DNA of 64,000 nt from Desulfoferula mesophila (lineage in GTDB: Bacteria > Desulfobacterota > Desulfarculia > Desulfarculales > Desulfarculaceae), in contig NZ_AP028679.1 in assembly GCF_037076455.1 (NCBI RefSeq), forward strand, positions 1,565,501 through 1,629,500, read 5' to 3'. Below are positions 51,390-61,482 of this stretch, piece by piece (position 1 is the first letter of the stretch; each line of letters starts with the position of its first letter). The notes beneath the pieces were generated by a model. The model ran no database searches and had not been told where the DNA came from. It saw only the letters and a list, made by a program, of their open reading frames with translations. The position numbers and the translations under genes are program-made.

Positions 51390-52180
51390 GCGGGGAGCAG
51401 GCAGGCTGGGCCCTGGAGCTGTACCAACGCTCGGTGCTCAAGCAGCAGAAGTTCGCGGGCATCCAGTCCCTGCTGGGCGACACCGCCGGCAAGCGCTGCC
51501 TGGACATCGGGGCGGACAACGGGGTGGTGAGTCTGCTCTTGCGCCGGGGCGGCGGCGACTGGTCCAGCGCGGACCTGGCCCCCGAGGCGGTGGCCAGCAT
51601 CCGCTCCCTGGTGGGCGGCCGGGTGGAGCGGATCGACGGCGGCCCCACCCCCTTCGCGGATCGGGAGTTCGATCTGGTGGTGGTGGTGGATTTCTTGGAG
51701 CACATACCAGACGACCGGGGATTCGCGGCCGAACTGGGACGCATCCTCAAACCCGGCGGGCGGCTCATCGTCAACGTGCCCCGCGAGCCCCGCTGGTCGC
51801 TGGTTTGGCCCCTGCGCCACGCCATCGGCCTCACCGACCAGTGGCACGGCCATCTGCGCCCCGGCTACCGGGAAGATAGCCTGGCGGCCCTGCTTAAGCC
51901 CTGGTTTGAGGTCACGGCGGCGCGCACCTATTGCAAGACTTTCTCCGAGCTGTTGGACACGGCGCTCAATTTTGGGTATGTCATCAAAAAACGCGGCCAG
52001 GGCGAGGGGGGCTCCACGGCCAAGGGCACGGTGGTGACCCAGGCCGACTGGCAAAAAGGCGGCGCGGGAGCCATGAAGGCCCTGTATCCGGCCATGCGGG
52101 CCTGGACCGCCCTGGATGGGCTTTTGCCTTTTTTCAAGGGATATCGCCTGATCGTGCAGGCGACGCGCGGGAGTGATTAA
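51386..52180 (+). CDS. Class I SAM-dependent methyltransferase
   Basis: A 264-residue methyltransferase. Motif I is CLDIGADNGVVSLLLRRG (about 37-54), then SSADLAPEAV, and DLVVVVDFLEHIPDDRGFA (about 95-113). It belongs to the ubiquinone/glycan methyltransferase type. The TTG 51386 start overlaps the GT4 stop (TTGA), and its TAA overlaps the next ATG. The C-terminal helix-rich part may bind the sugar acceptor or sit at the membrane (VIVQATRG end). Acceptor unknown; the operon context points to glycan O-methylation. Confidence 0.83.
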   Translation: MSGEQAGWALELYQRSVLKQQKFAGIQSLLGDTAGKRCLDIGADNGVVSLLLRRGGGDWSSADLAPEAVASIRSLVGGRVERIDGGPTPFADREFDLVVVVDFLEHIPDDRGFAAELGRILKPGGRLIVNVPREPRWSLVWPLRHAIGLTDQWHGHLRPGYREDSLAALLKPWFEVTAARTYCKTFSELLDTALNFGYVIKKRGQGEGGSTAKGTVVTQADWQKGGAGAMKALYPAMRAWTALDGLLPFFKGYRLIVQATRGSD

Positions 52181-53166
52181 TGAAGATTTTGGTGACCGGC
52201 GGCACCGGCTTTACCGGTTCGGCCATGGTTAAAAGGCTCATCTCCCTGGGGCACGAAGTGGTGGCCCTGGACTACAAGGAAGGCCTCATCCCCCAGAACC
52301 TCCGGGAGGCCGGAGCCGAGGTGCACATCGGCTCGGTGACCGACAAGGACCTGGTGGAGCGGGCCATGCAGGGGGTGGAGATGGTCCACCACCTGGCCGC
52401 CGCCTTCCGCGAGCTCAACGTGCCCGAGAGCTTTTACGACGAGGTGAACACCGGCGGCACCCGCAACGTCTTCGAGGCGGCGGTGCGCCACGGGGTGCGC
52501 AAGGTGGTCTATTGCTCCACCTGCGGGGTGCACGGCAACGTGGACAATCCCCCCGGGGGCGAGGACGCGCCCATCCAGCCGGCCGACTACTACCAGCAGA
52601 CCAAGTACAACGGCGAGGTGGTGGCCCGGGAGTTTTTCGCCCAGGGCATGAAGACCACCATCCTCCGGCCCGCGGCCATCTACGGCCCCGGCGACCCGGA
52701 GCGCTTCTTCATGATCTACCGCCGGGTGGCCAAAGGGGTGTTCCCCATGTTCGGCTCGGGCAAGACCTTGTACCACCCGCTGTACATCGACAACCTGGTG
52801 GACGCCTTCCTCCTGGCCCAGGAGGAGGACAAGGGCCTGGGTGAGGCCTACCTCATCGCCGACGAGCACTTCTATCCCATCGAAGAGCTGGTCAAGCGGG
52901 TGGCCAAGGCCATGAACAAGCCGGTGAAGATACCCCACTACCCGGTGTGGCCCCTGGTGGCCGCCGGGCACGTGTTCGAGAAGGTGTGCAAGCCCTTTGG
53001 GATCACCCCGCCCATCTTCCCCCGCCGGGTGGACTGGTACCGCCAGAACCGGGCCTTCAAGATCGACAAGGCCAAGGCCGAGCTGGGCTACGCCCCCAAG
53101 GTGGGCATCGACGAGGGCCTCGCCAACACCTACAAGTGGTACCAGGAGATGGGCTACCTCCAATGA
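52180..53166 (+). CDS. NAD-dependent epimerase/dehydratase (extended SDR)
   Basis: A 328-residue extended SDR. NAD-binding GGTGFTGSAMVKRL (7-20), the DxxD-like region IGSVTDKDLVERAM, catalytic Ser/Thr around YCSTCGVHG (108-116) and YYQQTKYNGEVVA with the Y-x3-K pair (about 137-149). Also RPAAIYGPGDPERFF, typical of nucleotide-sugar epimerases and dehydratases. The ATG overlaps the preceding stop by 1 nt (TAATG). It probably makes or alters a nucleotide sugar for the GT4 enzymes around it. It differs in sequence from the epimerase at 31794, so the two likely serve different sugars. Confidence 0.87.
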   Translation: MKILVTGGTGFTGSAMVKRLISLGHEVVALDYKEGLIPQNLREAGAEVHIGSVTDKDLVERAMQGVEMVHHLAAAFRELNVPESFYDEVNTGGTRNVFEAAVRHGVRKVVYCSTCGVHGNVDNPPGGEDAPIQPADYYQQTKYNGEVVAREFFAQGMKTTILRPAAIYGPGDPERFFMIYRRVAKGVFPMFGSGKTLYHPLYIDNLVDAFLLAQEEDKGLGEAYLIADEHFYPIEELVKRVAKAMNKPVKIPHYPVWPLVAAGHVFEKVCKPFGITPPIFPRRVDWYRQNRAFKIDKAKAELGYAPKVGIDEGLANTYKWYQEMGYLQ

Positions 53167-53180
53167 GGGCGAGCTAGGCC

Positions 53181-53729
53181 ATGCCCACCCCCCTGGGCCA
53201 CGCCCTGGCCGGTATGGCCGCCGGGACCGCGGCCAGCGGCGGGCGCACCATCCTGGGACCGGTCAAGGATCTGGTGTTCTTCGCGGGCTTCGGGGTGCTG
53301 GCCGACGTGGACTTTCTGCCCGGCCTCATTTTGGGCGACGGAACGGGCTGGCACCGGGGGGTGAGCCACTCGATCGTGGCCGCGGTGGCGGCGGGGCTGT
53401 TGGCCTGGCTGTGGTTCCGGCGCCGGCCGGGGGGCGGCTGGCTGGCCCTGGGGGCCCTGGCCGCCTATGCCAGCCACATCCTGCTGGACTATCTCAACGT
53501 GGACACCAGGCCCCCCTTTGGGATACCCTTGCTCTGGCCCTTTTCCCAGGAGTATATGCTGGCCCATCATGCTATATTTCCTGATGTTAAGCGCCACGCG
53601 CTCACCTGGGCCATCGTAAGACACGACCTGATGACCGTGGCCTGGGAAACCCTGTTGCTGGGGCCCCCCATGTTGGCGGCCCTGCTGTGGCGGAAGATCA
53701 AGCGCCGCCAAAGCGAAGGACGAAACTAA
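53181..53729 (+). CDS. YdjM-like membrane-bound metal-dependent hydrolase
   Basis: A 182-residue integral membrane protein of the YdjM/DUF457 family. The conserved metal-binding residues are visible: His in TPLGHALAGM, LADVDFLPG with two Asp, WHRGVSHSIVAA with two His, and YASHILLDYLN. Homologues occur near many glycan and lipid genes; YdjM itself is under LexA control in E. coli, but no LexA box is seen here. It starts 14 nt after the SDR gene. The next gene begins directly after its stop. Substrate unknown; a phospholipid- or polyprenyl-related phosphatase is possible. Confidence 0.82.
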   Translation: MPTPLGHALAGMAAGTAASGGRTILGPVKDLVFFAGFGVLADVDFLPGLILGDGTGWHRGVSHSIVAAVAAGLLAWLWFRRRPGGGWLALGALAAYASHILLDYLNVDTRPPFGIPLLWPFSQEYMLAHHAIFPDVKRHALTWAIVRHDLMTVAWETLLLGPPMLAALLWRKIKRRQSEGRN

Positions 53730-54689
53730 GTGGACCTGTCAGTCGTCGTACCGATATTCAACGAGAGCGCCAACCTGGAGGCCCTGCACCAGGAATTGCA
53801 AGAGGCCCTGGAGCCCCTGGAGCTGGACTATGAGGTGATCTACGTGGACGACGGCTCCCGGGACGACAGCTTCGCCATCCTGGCCCGCTTGGCCCAGTCC
53901 CAGCCCCGCGACGTGGTGGTGCGCCTGCGCAAGAACTTCGGCCAGACGGCGGCCATGAGCGCGGGCTTCGACCATGCCCAGGGCAAGGTCATCGTGACCA
54001 TGGACGGGGATCTGCAAAACGACCCCCGCGACATCCCCAAGCTGCTGACCAAGCTGGCCGAGGGATACGACATCGCGGCGGGCTGGCGCTTCAACCGCCA
54101 GGACAAGTTCCTCTCGCGCAAGCTGCCCTCCAAAATGGCCAACGGGCTCATCAGCCTTATCACCAAGGTGAAGCTGCACGACTACGGCTGCACCCTCAAG
54201 GCCTTCCGGGCCGAGGTGATCCAGAACGTACGCCTCTACGGCGAGCTGCACCGCTTCATCCCGGCCATCGCCTCGCTCATGGGGGTGAACATCGCCGAGG
54301 TGAAGGTGAACCACCGGGCCCGCAAGGCGGGCAAAAGCAAGTACGGCATCGGCCGCACCCCCCGGGTGCTCTTGGACCTGATCACCGTCAAGTTCCTGTT
54401 GTCCTACTCCACCCGGCCCATCCAGATTTTCGGGCTGTGGGGGCTTATCGCCTTTGGGGCGGGCTTTGTCATGGGACTCTACTACACCTGCCTGAAGTTC
54501 TTCGCCGGGGTGCCCCTGTGGGGCAAGCCCGGCTTATTCCTGGCGATCCTGCTGTTGTTCATCGGTGTGCAGCTCATCTGCATCGGCCTGTTGGGCGAGA
54601 TGCAGGTGCGCACCTATTACGAGGCCCAGGCCAAGCCCATCTACGCCGTACGCCAGAGGATTAACTACACGCCGAACCGGCGGGACTGA
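53730..54689 (+). CDS. GT2 glycosyltransferase with two C-terminal membrane spans (ArnC-like)
   Basis: A 319-residue GT2 enzyme. SVVVPIFNESANLEAL (4-19), YVDDGSRDDSF (40-50), NFGQTAAMSAGFDHA (68-82) and MDGDLQNDPRDIPKL (about 91-105, metal-binding DGD) match polyprenyl-phosphate sugar transferases such as ArnC and GtrB. Two hydrophobic spans near 236-262 and 272-296 anchor it. It would load undecaprenyl phosphate with a sugar for a GT-C partner. The start is GTG 53730, immediately after the preceding TAA. A 41-nt gap follows, then the next GT4 gene. Confidence 0.9.
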   Translation: MDLSVVVPIFNESANLEALHQELQEALEPLELDYEVIYVDDGSRDDSFAILARLAQSQPRDVVVRLRKNFGQTAAMSAGFDHAQGKVIVTMDGDLQNDPRDIPKLLTKLAEGYDIAAGWRFNRQDKFLSRKLPSKMANGLISLITKVKLHDYGCTLKAFRAEVIQNVRLYGELHRFIPAIASLMGVNIAEVKVNHRARKAGKSKYGIGRTPRVLLDLITVKFLLSYSTRPIQIFGLWGLIAFGAGFVMGLYYTCLKFFAGVPLWGKPGLFLAILLLFIGVQLICIGLLGEMQVRTYYEAQAKPIYAVRQRINYTPNRRD

Positions 54690-54730
54690 TCTTCCCAGGG
54701 GAGCCCCGGGCTCCCCGCGAGGACCGCGCC

Positions 54731-55822
54731 TTGAAACTCATCTACGATCTCAGGCTGTTGACCGGCCAGATGCACGGCATGGCCCGCTATGCCCTGGAGC
54801 TGCTAAGGGCCCTGCTGGACGCGGAGCCCGAGTTGGGGGTGGGCGCCCTGGTGCGCAAGCCCGAGCACGCCCGTCTGCTGCCCGCGGACCCGCGGGTGGT
54901 GGCCATCGCCGCCAACCTGGCCCCCTACGGCCTGGGCAGCCAGATGAACCTGCCGCGCATCCTGGGCGGCCTGAAGCCCGACATTTACCACTGCCCCTTT
55001 TACGCTCCGCCCGCCCGCTACAACGGCCCCATGGTCTTCACCATCCACGACCTGATCCACCTGCGCTTTCCCAAGGACCACGGCCTGCGTCACCGCCTGT
55101 TCTATTTGTGGGTGGTGGCCCCGGCGGCCAAGCGGGCCGGAGCGGTGTTCACCCCCAGCGCCCACTCCAAGCAGGACCTCATCGACCTGATGGGGGTGCC
55201 CGAGGGCAAGATAGTCATCACTCCCAACGCGGCGAGCCCGGCCTTCCGGCCGCCGGCCAAGGGGGCCGCCCCGCCCGCCGGTCTGCCCGCCCGCTACATC
55301 CTGGGAGTGGGCAACCCCAAGCCCCACAAGAACCTGGGCGCCCTGGTCCAGGCCCATCAACAGTTGCGGCGCAACCCCCCGGGAGGGGTGGAGGTGCCGC
55401 CCTTGGTGGTGGTGGGGGTGGGGCCGGGCGAGGCCGTCTGGGCCAAGCCCAGCGACGAGCTGGTGCTGCTGCCCTCCCTGGACGACGCCGACTTGGCCCT
55501 GGCCTATGGCCTGGCCCGGGCGGTGGTGGTGCCCTCGCTCTACGAAGGCTTCGGCCTGCCCGCCCTGGAGGCCCTGGCCTGCGGCGCGCCGGTGTTGGCC
55601 GCCGATCGCGCCTCCCTGCCCGAGGTGGTGGGCTCGGCCGGGCTGTTGGTGGAGCCGGACGCCGAGTCCCTGGCCGAGGGGCTTCGGAGCTTACTGGGTG
55701 ATTCGGCCCTGGCCCAGCGCCTGCGCCAGGCCGGGCCCAAGCAGGCGGCCACGTTTTCCTGGGCCCGCACGGCCAAAACCACCCTGGCCACTTACCGCAA
55801 GGTGGCGGCGAGGTGGCGATGA
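54731..55822 (+). CDS. GT4 glycosyltransferase
   Basis: A 363-residue GT-B enzyme. MHGMARYALELLRALL (15-30) is the N-terminal loop, YILGVGNPKPHKNL (about 190-203) opens the donor domain, and VPSLYEGFGLPALEALACG (about 262-280) holds the E-x7-E motif. It is like mannosyl/rhamnosyltransferases of O-antigen clusters. The TTG 54731 start has GAGGA upstream; no ATG fits. Its stop overlaps the next gene's ATG. Donor and acceptor unknown. Confidence 0.9.
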   Translation: MKLIYDLRLLTGQMHGMARYALELLRALLDAEPELGVGALVRKPEHARLLPADPRVVAIAANLAPYGLGSQMNLPRILGGLKPDIYHCPFYAPPARYNGPMVFTIHDLIHLRFPKDHGLRHRLFYLWVVAPAAKRAGAVFTPSAHSKQDLIDLMGVPEGKIVITPNAASPAFRPPAKGAAPPAGLPARYILGVGNPKPHKNLGALVQAHQQLRRNPPGGVEVPPLVVVGVGPGEAVWAKPSDELVLLPSLDDADLALAYGLARAVVVPSLYEGFGLPALEALACGAPVLAADRASLPEVVGSAGLLVEPDAESLAEGLRSLLGDSALAQRLRQAGPKQAATFSWARTAKTTLATYRKVAARWR

Positions 55823-56994
55823 ATTTCTCGGCCATGCCGCCGTCCCTGAGCGGGGTCAGGGTGGTGCTGGTGCACGATTGGCTCACCGGCATGCGCGGCG
55901 GGGAAAAGGTGCTGGAGGCCCTGTGCCGCCTGTTCCCCTCGGCCCCGCTCTACACCCTGTTGCACCTGCGCGGTTCGGTGGGCGGCGTCATAGAGCAGCG
56001 GACCATCCGCACCTCCTTTTTGCAGCGCATGCCCCTGGCGGCCAAGCGCTACCGCCACTATCTGCCCCTGTTCCCGGCGGCGGTGGGCTCGCTCAAGCTG
56101 CCGCCCTGCGACCTGGTGGTCTCAACCAGCCACTGCGTGGCCAAGGCGGTGCGCCCGCCCCGGGGCTCGGTGCACGTCAGTTATCTGCACACCCCCATGC
56201 GCTACATCTGGGACATGTACGCCGACTACTTCGGCCCCGGACGGGGCGGGGCGGCCCGCTACGTCATGCCCCTGTTGCGCGGCCGCCTGCAGCGTTGGGA
56301 CGTGGCCACCTGCGGCCGGGTGGACCATTTCCTGGCCAACAGCCGCCACGTGGCCCGGCGCATCGAGCGCCATTACGGGCGCCGGGCCCAGGTGATCCAC
56401 CCCCCGGTGGACTCCGGGCGCTTCGCTCCGGTGGCCCGGGTGGAAGACTACTACCTGGTGGTCAGCGCCCTGGTGCCCTACAAGCGGGTAGACCTGGCCA
56501 TCCAGGCCTGCAACCGGCTGGGACGCCGCCTGGTGGTGGTGGGCGCCGGTCCGGAGAAGGCCCGGCTTCAGTCCCTGGCCGGCCCCAACGTGGAGTTTTT
56601 GGGCTGGGCCGGCGACGAGCACCTGGCCGACCTCTACGCTAGGGCCAAGGCCTTCCTGTTCCCCGGCGAGGAGGACTTCGGCATCACCCCCCTGGAGTCC
56701 ATGGCCGCCGGACGCCCGGTGGTGGCCTATGGCCGGGGCGGGGCCCTGGAGACGGTGGTGGGCCTGGACGATGCCCAGGGCCGGCCGCCCACCGGGGTGT
56801 TTTTTGACCGGCAGGAGGTGGAGGATCTGGTGGGGGCCATGAGCCGCCTGGAAGCGGACCTGGAGCGCTTCGAGCCCCAGGCCCTGGCCGAGCGCGCGGC
56901 CCAGTTCGACACCAAGGTTTTCATGCGCCAAATGAGCGCCTACTTGTCCCAGGCCCTGGCCGCCCCGGCCGTTGACCAGGCCGGGGAGCGATGA
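55819..56994 (+). CDS. GT4 mannosyltransferase-like protein (WbaZ-like)
   Basis: A 391-residue GT-B enzyme. VRVVLVHDWLTGMRGGEKV (13-31), then SYLHTPMRYIWDMYADYF (about 121-138), which is the strongest sign of the WbaZ/WbdA mannosyltransferase group. The donor site FPGEEDFGITPLESMAAG (about 284-301) contains the E-x7-E motif. The start, ATG 55819, overlaps the preceding stop (ATGA) and has GAGG before it; GTG 55813 is an alternative. It is the last gene of the nine-gene operon and is followed by a terminator. The GDP-mannose donor is a motif-based guess. Confidence 0.88.
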   Translation: MNFSAMPPSLSGVRVVLVHDWLTGMRGGEKVLEALCRLFPSAPLYTLLHLRGSVGGVIEQRTIRTSFLQRMPLAAKRYRHYLPLFPAAVGSLKLPPCDLVVSTSHCVAKAVRPPRGSVHVSYLHTPMRYIWDMYADYFGPGRGGAARYVMPLLRGRLQRWDVATCGRVDHFLANSRHVARRIERHYGRRAQVIHPPVDSGRFAPVARVEDYYLVVSALVPYKRVDLAIQACNRLGRRLVVVGAGPEKARLQSLAGPNVEFLGWAGDEHLADLYARAKAFLFPGEEDFGITPLESMAAGRPVVAYGRGGALETVVGLDDAQGRPPTGVFFDRQEVEDLVGAMSRLEADLERFEPQALAERAAQFDTKVFMRQMSAYLSQALAAPAVDQAGER

Positions 56995-57000
56995 TAGATT
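56972..57000 (+). promoter_or_regulatory. Possible promoter for trkA
   Basis: TTGACC at 56972-56977, a 17-nt spacer and TAGATT at 56995-57000. It overlaps the end of the last glycan gene. RNA would start near 57007 and run at once into the hairpin at 57009, which would make that hairpin a leader element. The -10 matches only 4 of 6 positions, so support is weak. Confidence 0.25.
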
Positions 57001-57008
57001 TTTCCCGA

Positions 57009-57041
57009 GGGCCGCTGTTATAGGCGGCCCCATAGTTTTTT
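57009..57041 (+). terminator. Rho-independent terminator ending the glycan operon
   Basis: A 7-bp G/C stem (GGGCCGC and GCGGCCC) with an 8-nt loop, followed 5 nt later by a run of six T. It begins 14 nt after the last GT4 stop and 60 nt before trkA. A second T-run (57051-57056) follows. Confidence 0.75.
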
Positions 57042-57068
57042 AGGCCGTTATTTTTTCGGGAGGAGCCC

Positions 57069-58430
57069 GTGCAGGTTCTGATCATCGGCGCCGGCGAGGT
57101 GGGATTCCACACCGCGCTCCGGCTGTCCCACGAAGGCCACCGGGTGGTGGTGGTGGACAGCCTGCCCGAACGGGTGCGCCAGATATCCGAGCAGATGGAC
57201 GTGCAGACCCTGGTGGGTCAGGGGTCCAGCCCGGCGGTGCTTCGGACCGCCGGAGTGCACAAGGCGGACCTGGTGCTGGTGGTCACCAACAGCGATGAGG
57301 TGAACCTGGCCGCCTGCCGCTTCGCCCGCCTGCTGGCCCCGGCGGCCACCCTGATCGCCCGCATCCGCAGCACCGACTACCTGGACTTTTTCGAAGAGGT
57401 GGGCGCGGCCAGCCTGGACGTGGACACGGTGATCAACCCCGAGCGGGAGGTGGCCACCCAGATCATGCAGTTTTTGGCGGTGCCGGCGGCCAGCAGCGTG
57501 GCCGACTTCGCCGGGGGCATGGTCAAGATGCTGGGCCTCAAGATTCCTCCCACCTGCCCCAACGTGGGCCATCCCCTGAGCGAGCTGCGCATCGCCGGGG
57601 GGCCGCGCTACCTGGTGGTGGCCATCGAGCGGGCCGGCAAGGTCATCATCCCCCGGGGCGACGACGTGATCCTCTCCGACGATCTAGCCTACGTGGTCAC
57701 CCGCGGCGAGAACATCGACCTGGTGGTGGAGCACTTCGGCCTGCAAAGCCAGCCGGTGCGCAACCTGGTGGTGGTGGGCGGCGGGTCCATCGGCCGCCTG
57801 GTGGCCCAGTGGGCCCGCGAGCGGGGCATCAAGATCCGCATCATCGAGAAAAACGAGGCCCGCTGCGAGGCCTTGGTGGATCAGCTGGAGGACGTCACCG
57901 TGCTCAACGGCGACGGCACCGACCTGAGCCTGTTGGAAGAGGAAAACGTGGGCGCGGCCGACGTGTTCGCGGCGGTGACCGACGACGAGGAAGACAACGT
58001 GCTCATCGCCCTGCTGGGGCGCAAGATGGGCGCGCGCCGCACCATCGCCCGGGTGGCCCACCTGGGCTACGTGCCCCTGGTCAGCTCCCTGGGCCTGGAC
58101 CTGGTGGTAAGCCCGCGCTTCGCGGCGGTGGGCGCCATCCTGCGCCACCTGAGGGCGGGCAAGGTCTTGGCCGTGGCTCCCCTCAAGGACGAGGACACCG
58201 AGGTCATCGAGGTGGAGGCCCAGGAAACCAGCGAGTTGGTGGGCAAGCCGCTTAGTCAGGTCAAACTGCCCCAGGGTTCTCTGGTGGCCGCGGTCATCCG
58301 GGGCGAGGAGGTGGAGATCGCCACCGGCGACACCGTGGTGCACCCCGGCAACCGCCTGGTCATCTTCGTCACCCGCAAGGTGCTCAAGAAGGTGGAAAAG
58401 CTTTTAACCGTGCGTTTGGAGTATTTTTAG
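57069..58430 (+). CDS. trkA: Trk system potassium uptake protein TrkA
   Basis: A 453-residue peripheral subunit of the Trk K+ channel with two RCK modules. The first NAD-binding motif is VLIIGAGEVGFHTA (3-16) and the second is LVVVGGGSIGRLVAQWA (about 234-250), each followed by a TrkA-C domain. It gates TrkH by binding NADH/NAD or ATP. The GTG 57069 start has GGGAGGAG upstream. trkH follows by 2 nt, so the two are coupled. Full length for the E. coli-type TrkA (458). Confidence 0.95.
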   Translation: MQVLIIGAGEVGFHTALRLSHEGHRVVVVDSLPERVRQISEQMDVQTLVGQGSSPAVLRTAGVHKADLVLVVTNSDEVNLAACRFARLLAPAATLIARIRSTDYLDFFEEVGAASLDVDTVINPEREVATQIMQFLAVPAASSVADFAGGMVKMLGLKIPPTCPNVGHPLSELRIAGGPRYLVVAIERAGKVIIPRGDDVILSDDLAYVVTRGENIDLVVEHFGLQSQPVRNLVVVGGGSIGRLVAQWARERGIKIRIIEKNEARCEALVDQLEDVTVLNGDGTDLSLLEEENVGAADVFAAVTDDEEDNVLIALLGRKMGARRTIARVAHLGYVPLVSSLGLDLVVSPRFAAVGAILRHLRAGKVLAVAPLKDEDTEVIEVEAQETSELVGKPLSQVKLPQGSLVAAVIRGEEVEIATGDTVVHPGNRLVIFVTRKVLKKVEKLLTVRLEYF

Positions 58431-58432
58431 CC

Positions 58433-59884
<1,452 letters not shown>

Positions 59885-60014
59885 GCCGCAGACCCAGCCA
59901 GGCGGCGGGATACTTCGTTGCCGCCGACGCTCAGACCCCGCTGTAGGTCGTGCTACAGCTGCGGTCTTCGCTAGGCGGACGCCTCGTCTGCCGTCGCCTG
60001 GCTGGGTCTCCGGT
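59885..60014. repeat. Intergenic palindromic repeat, copy D
   Basis: About 130 nt right after the trkH stop. The outer arms GACCCAGCCAGGCG (59891-59904) and CGCCTGGCTGGGTC (59995-60008) are an exact 14-bp inverted repeat. The inner arms GCTGTAG and CTACAGC pair around a 6-nt loop (GTCGTG). It shares the arm GATACTTCGTTGCCG and the layout of copies A-C. It lies between convergent genes, so it could end or protect both transcripts. Confidence 0.75.
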
Positions 60015-60020
60015 GCCGCG

Positions 60021-60048
60021 CCAGGCGGCGGGATACGTCGTTGCCGCC
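60021..60048. repeat. Truncated tandem copy of repeat D left arm
   Basis: A 28-nt stretch identical, except for one base, to 59898-59925 of copy D. It ends where the minus-strand SRPBCC gene begins to be read. It shows that these elements can duplicate in tandem or recombine at their arms. Confidence 0.65.
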
Positions 60049-60061
60049 GGGCGGCGGGAAA

Positions 60062-60655
60062 CTATGCCTGGGGCGATTGCCCCAGTTGCCGCCGCACCAG
60101 GCGCAGGGCTTCCTTGCGGATCAACCCGCTGAAGGGGCCGATGAGACTCCAGTACAAGCGGAAGTAGCGCCGGGCTTGGGGGCCCAGACACCGCACCCTG
60201 GTTTCGGTGCTGAGAAGGCAAGCGCCGCCGGGCCTGGGTTCGGCCAGAAAGTTCATGGCCATCTTGGCGTAACCGGGGCGGGCGAATTCCATGAACTCGG
60301 CCGGACCGATCCGGCACAACTCGGCCGTGGGCAGCCAGAAGCGTCCAGCCATGCCCACCACCAGTTCCCGGCCCGGCTCCTCGCCCAGGACCGTGAAACC
60401 AGGCTTTTGCGGGTCGGCCTGGGTGAGCTTGATCTTGGCGCTGCCCAAACCGCGCAGCAAGACCAACCAGCGCACCAAAGGTGATTGGCTCCAGTCCAGG
60501 TCCAAAATTAAGGGGTAAACCCGTTCCGGCGGGGCAGGGAAAAGGGCCTGGTAGCGGGCGCGCACATCATAAACAGGAACAAAGTCGTCCAACAGCTTGG
60601 CTTGACTCGCATGTTTCGGGCAGGCCGTGGGTTGGGCTAAGCAGTTCGCCGACAC
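60062..60655 (-). CDS. SRPBCC/START-like protein (DUF2867-type)
   Basis: A 197-residue predicted cytosolic protein with an SRPBCC-like layout: FPAPPERVYPLILDLD (39-54), a central beta-rich part with FTVLGEEPGRELVVGMAGRFW, TETRVRCLG, and the C-terminal YFRLYWSLIGPFSGLIRKEAL, typical of DUF2867-like proteins. These bind hydrophobic ligands; no function is known. The start is GTG 60655; residues before LLDDFVPVYDV are less conserved-looking, so a later start is possible. It follows bioD on the same strand after 107 nt and may share its transcript. Confidence 0.7.
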   Translation of the reverse strand: MSANCLAQPTACPKHASQAKLLDDFVPVYDVRARYQALFPAPPERVYPLILDLDWSQSPLVRWLVLLRGLGSAKIKLTQADPQKPGFTVLGEEPGRELVVGMAGRFWLPTAELCRIGPAEFMEFARPGYAKMAMNFLAEPRPGGACLLSTETRVRCLGPQARRYFRLYWSLIGPFSGLIRKEALRLVRRQLGQSPQA

Positions 60656-60762
60656 GCCGGGTCACTGCCCGCGCGTGCGCTAAGGCTGAGCTCACGCTTA
60701 CCCGGGAGGGGCCACGCCGACATGATAGCCATTTGGCCGGGGAAGGGAAATAAAATCGCGCC

Positions 60763-61482
60763 TTAGCGCACCGCCAGCGCCGGCGACATGTCCAGATTCT
60801 CCCGCACCGCCTGGTGCAAGGCCAGCCGGCTTATCTGTTCACGCGGGCCCAGGTAGGGCAGGGCGCCCATGAAGGGGGTGCCGCTGTACTCGTGGATCAG
60901 GGCGTGGTTCTCCTTGATGGAGGGGTCGCCCGGGTCGGCCGGTTGGGTGAAGCTAAACACGAAGCCCAGCACGTTCAGGTCTGCCTGGCGCAGGGCCTGG
61001 ATGGTCAGCAGGGTGTGGTTGATGGTGCCCAGGCCGGGCCGGGCGGCCACCACGACCGGCAGGCCCAGCTCCACGGCCAGTTCCCGGAAGGTGGCGCCCG
61101 GCGCGATGGGCACCAGCAGGCCGCCCACCCCTTCGATGACCCCGAACTCCTGCCCCGCCAAAAACTCCCTACAGGCGGCCACCGAGGCGGCCAGGGACAG
61201 CTCCACCCCTTCTTCCCGGGCGGCGGCCAGGGGCGACAGCGGGGCGCGCAAACACACCGGGTTCAGGCTGGACAGCGGCTCCTCGAGCCCCACCAGGCGG
61301 TGCAGCAGGGCCACGTCCGGGCTCATCGGCCCGCCGGGGCCCATGGCGCACTCGCTGGCCAGGGGCTTGAGGTAGCCCGCCGGGACGCCCGCCTGGCGCA
61401 GGCCGGCCACCAGGGCGGCCGAGACCATGGTCTTGCCCGCGTCGGTGTCGGTGCCGACGACCACCACTCCCTTGTGACTCAT
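60763..61482 (-). CDS. bioD: Dethiobiotin synthetase BioD
   Basis: A 239-residue ATP-dependent enzyme that closes the ureido ring of dethiobiotin from 7,8-diaminononanoate and CO2. The P-loop is GTDTDAGKTM (10-19) with K17. SECAMGPGG and GVGGLLVPIA (about 119-128) are the usual substrate loops. The ATG 61482 overlaps the bioF stop by 4 nt. A short GCGC hairpin with TTTTATTT just after the stop may end transcription weakly. It is the third gene of the bio operon. Confidence 0.93.
   Translation of the reverse strand: MSHKGVVVVGTDTDAGKTMVSAALVAGLRQAGVPAGYLKPLASECAMGPGGPMSPDVALLHRLVGLEEPLSSLNPVCLRAPLSPLAAAREEGVELSLAASVAACREFLAGQEFGVIEGVGGLLVPIAPGATFRELAVELGLPVVVAARPGLGTINHTLLTIQALRQADLNVLGFVFSFTQPADPGDPSIKENHALIHEYSGTPFMGALPYLGPREQISRLALHQAVRENLDMSPALAVR

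Noticed and set aside
6084-56994. Wzx/Wzy/ABC-2 export or exosortase system
   Set aside because: No protein with these signatures was recognised; the UPF0104 and GT-C proteins do not count as evidence of either route.
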